From an uncultured Dialister sp. (GTDB taxonomy: Bacteria > Bacillota > Negativicutes > Veillonellales > Dialisteraceae): a stretch of 23,155 nucleotides of DNA. The position numbers and the translations under genes were made by a program. Positions 22,317-23,155 of this stretch are shown here, piece after piece. Location: the NCBI GenBank assembly GCA_900543165.1, contig UQQQ01000036.1, positions 1-23,155 of the forward strand. The letters run 5' to 3'. Under the pieces are notes generated by a model. The model was not told the DNA's origin. It saw only the letters and a program-made list of their open reading frames with translations, and did no database searches. Position 1 is the stretch's first letter. The number at the start of each line of letters is the position of its first letter.

Positions 22317-22353
22317 TTGCGTTTTATAAGATTCATTGCTATAATGAAATCAA
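22317..22353. promoter_or_regulatory. Overlapping divergent promoters of cas9 and tracrRNA
   Basis: On the plus strand, TTGCGT (22317-22322), 17 nt and TATAAT (22340-22345) form a strong tracrRNA promoter with a start near 22352. On the minus strand, TTGATT (22348-22353), 18 nt and TTATAA (22324-22329) form a reasonable cas9 promoter with a start near 22317. The two polymerase sites occupy the same DNA, so they should exclude each other. The cas9 assignment is the weaker of the two. Confidence 0.65.
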
Positions 22354-22366
22354 CCTTAGATGGTTG

Positions 22367-22402
22367 GTGTCAGCTTACCTATGTCCAACATTGAAACCAA
22401 GC
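22367..22402 (+). repeat. Decayed second repeat copy within the tracrRNA leader
   Basis: This 36-nt stretch matches the array repeat at 28 of 36 positions in the same orientation as the functional anti-repeat and ends 5 nt before it. Differences cluster at 29-32 of the repeat, exactly where the lower stem and bulge lie. It contains the conserved core TTACCTAT.TCCAACATTGA. It is either a duplicated anti-repeat or a relic of an old array end. Confidence 0.85.
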
Positions 22403-22496
22403 TGAATGTATCAGTTTACCTATATCCAACATGTTCTAAGATAAGGCACTATGCCGTGGGGTATAGCAGTAACCGACAAGCAATCTGCTCTGGAAA

Positions 22497-22531
22497 GGCT
22501 GTATGAAGATCTTCTTTATACAGCCTTTTTT
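22497..22531 (+). terminator. Terminator of the tracrRNA
   Basis: GGCTGTATGAAGA pairs with TCTTTATACAGCC (13 bp with one G-U) around a TCT loop, followed by T6. Confidence 0.96.
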
Positions 22532-22739
22532 GTTGTTTTAGATGACAATTTATAATTTCATTATACCATTTTAAAAAATATCTGACAGACCCTCTATGGA
22601 TCCTCTCTCTTTCACACTGCCAAACTGTTTTTCTTTAGTATAGCACATGCTTTATGACAAAAAACGCCCTAAGAGAGCCCGATCGCTCATTTTTCGCAAG
22701 AACCCCTCTTGCATTTTACGCACCTTCTTATACTAGGGG
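22532..22739. other. A+T-rich spacer with no recognised feature
   Basis: About 200 bp lie between the tracrRNA terminator and the next repeats. They contain AAGAGGGGTTCTTGCG-type inverted bits (AAGAACCCCTCTTG) but no gene, repeat copy or clear promoter. The A+T content is higher than in neighbouring intergenic DNA. Confidence 0.4.
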
Positions 22740-23060
22740 TAACCGGTGACTAAAAAGCCACTTTCGGGCATCGCTTCAATAAAAAAAGCGGCGAAGCCGC
22801 CACCACACAAGCCTTCCCCGCATGGGGAAGGGGGACCGCGTCAGCGGCGCTCGGCTGCTTTCGTTAGCAGCACAAATGCGCCTCTCTTTCTCCTATACTA
22901 CCAGCTGTCTTTCATACCATGTCTGCCCTATCCGCCCCTGCGGGGGACCTTCCCCTAGAGGGAAAGGCTGCGACTGGTAACCCGTGACTAAAAAGCCACT
23001 TTCGGGCATAGCCCAATAAAAAAAGGCGGCGAAGCCGCCACCTCAACCCTGAACCAAATG
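22740..23060. repeat. Two composite repeat copies flanking a CCTTCCCC palindromic element
   Basis: 22740-22805 and 22975-23045 are near-identical direct copies. Each has GTAACCGGTGACTAAAAAGCC or a close variant, CTTTCGGGCAT(C/A)GC, an A-rich run, then GGCGGCGAAGCCGCCACC. Between them 22811-22970 is the palindromic element (CCTTCCCCGCATGGGGAAGG ... CCCTATCCGCCCCTGCGGGG ... CCTTCCCCTAGAGGGAAAGG). No gene was found. Confidence 0.8.
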
Positions 23061-23068
23061 AAGGCAAG

Positions 23069-23100
23069 TAAAAAGCTCAACCTTTCGGTTGAGCTTTTAG
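23069..23100 (-). terminator. Terminator of the rRNA operon
   Basis: AAAAGCTCAACC (23071-23082) and GGTTGAGCTTTT (23087-23098) make a perfect 12-bp stem with a 4-nt loop. It is followed on the minus strand by a T-rich run and lies directly after the 5S gene. Confidence 0.93.
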
Positions 23101-23104
23101 TTAA

Positions 23105-23155
23105 TCAGCAGCTTCCTATCCTCCCGGGCCGCTTCCAGCCAAGTACTTTCGGCGT
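23105..23155 (-). rRNA. rrf: 5S ribosomal RNA, 3' end (partial)
   Basis: The minus strand reads ACGCCGAAAGTACTTGGC, then a GGAAGCGGCCCGGGAGGATAG segment, then GAAGCTGCTGA. This matches the 3' half of bacterial 5S rRNA: loop E (CGATGGTACT-like), the 'CCTGGGAGAGTAGG' helix, and the terminal stem. The gene continues beyond the right edge, so an rRNA operon probably lies there. The exact 3' end is approximate. Confidence 0.82.

Larger units (their letters stand above)
22352..22531 (+). ncRNA. tracrRNA
   Basis: Bases 22408-22432 equal the first 25 nt of the plus-strand array repeat. They therefore pair perfectly with the crRNA repeat: a 25-bp upper stem, then a GUU/CUCA bulge, then CTAAGAT pairing with the crRNA's GTTTTAG as the lower stem. 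After that come AAGGC and a hairpin (CTATGCC with GGTATAG, near 22450-22466) in the nexus position, and a linker. A 13-bp terminator hairpin follows (22497-22525) with T6. The promoter TTGCGT-17-TATAAT lies just upstream. A hairpin CAACC-6-GGTTG (22351-22366) sits at the 5' end. RNase III would be expected to process the duplex. The exact 5' end is predicted, not known. Confidence 0.92.

Noticed and set aside
22367..22432. Two repeat copies by the tracrRNA considered as a second CRISPR array
   Set aside because: They are only 5 nt apart, the distal copy loses the 3' third of the repeat, and a nexus-like hairpin and terminator follow, which identifies an anti-repeat rather than an array.

Overview
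This window looks like chromosomal DNA of an anaerobic Firmicute, most likely a member of the Negativicutes (a Dialister/Veillonellaceae-type organism). That assignment is inference: it rests on the HrcA/CIRCE-controlled small heat-shock gene, the cysteine-rich 'anaerobic' biotin synthases, the NPN-cofactor gene larE, an iron-type butanol dehydrogenase, strong AGGAGG-type ribosome binding sites and prepilin-type genes. No taxonomic marker is complete; only about 50 nt of a 5S rRNA lies at the right edge.

Layout. 1-669: debris of an IS110-family element (3' fragment of a transposase gene, a large hairpin, a 212-bp inverted-repeat segment) followed by dispersed repeats. 670-3052: larE and a MATE efflux gene, both on the minus strand. 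3800-5183: a family 4 uracil-DNA glycosylase and a small membrane protein, plus strand. 5672-9257: three consecutive minus-strand genes for biotin-synthase-family radical SAM enzymes. 9551-11246: hsp20 with a perfect CIRCE operator, then two prepilin-like genes. 11914-13197: purA. 13935-17228: an AMP-forming acyl-CoA ligase and an iron-containing alcohol dehydrogenase, plus strand, both with strongly C-ended codons. 17474-22531: a complete compact type II-C CRISPR-Cas locus: a 2-spacer array, cas2, cas1, cas9 (all minus) and a divergent tracrRNA. 22740-23060: more dispersed repeats, then a terminator and the 3' end of a 5S rRNA gene, so an rRNA operon ends here from the right.

The CRISPR locus has every part needed for interference. 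The 25-nt upper anti-repeat of the tracrRNA matches the array repeat perfectly. The lower stem and the bulge can also be drawn. Cas9 keeps all RuvC and HNH catalytic residues, and Cas1 keeps its metal ligands. Two features are unusual: a second, decayed anti-repeat copy in tandem within the tracrRNA leader, and overlapping back-to-back promoters for cas9 and the tracrRNA.

The three BioB paralogues all lack the cysteine equivalent to E. coli BioB Cys97, a [2Fe-2S] ligand. They share five extra cysteines, which suggests the recently recognised anaerobic BioB class with a different auxiliary cluster.

Almost every intergenic gap is filled with dispersed repeats: degenerate GTGACTRG tracts (often starting at a stop codon), a composite element centred on GGGCATCGCCC and GGCGGCGAAGCCGCC, CCTTCCCC/GGGGAAGG palindromes, a 161-bp palindromic MITE-like element present twice, and a 293-bp inverted-repeat unit nested in another repeat.
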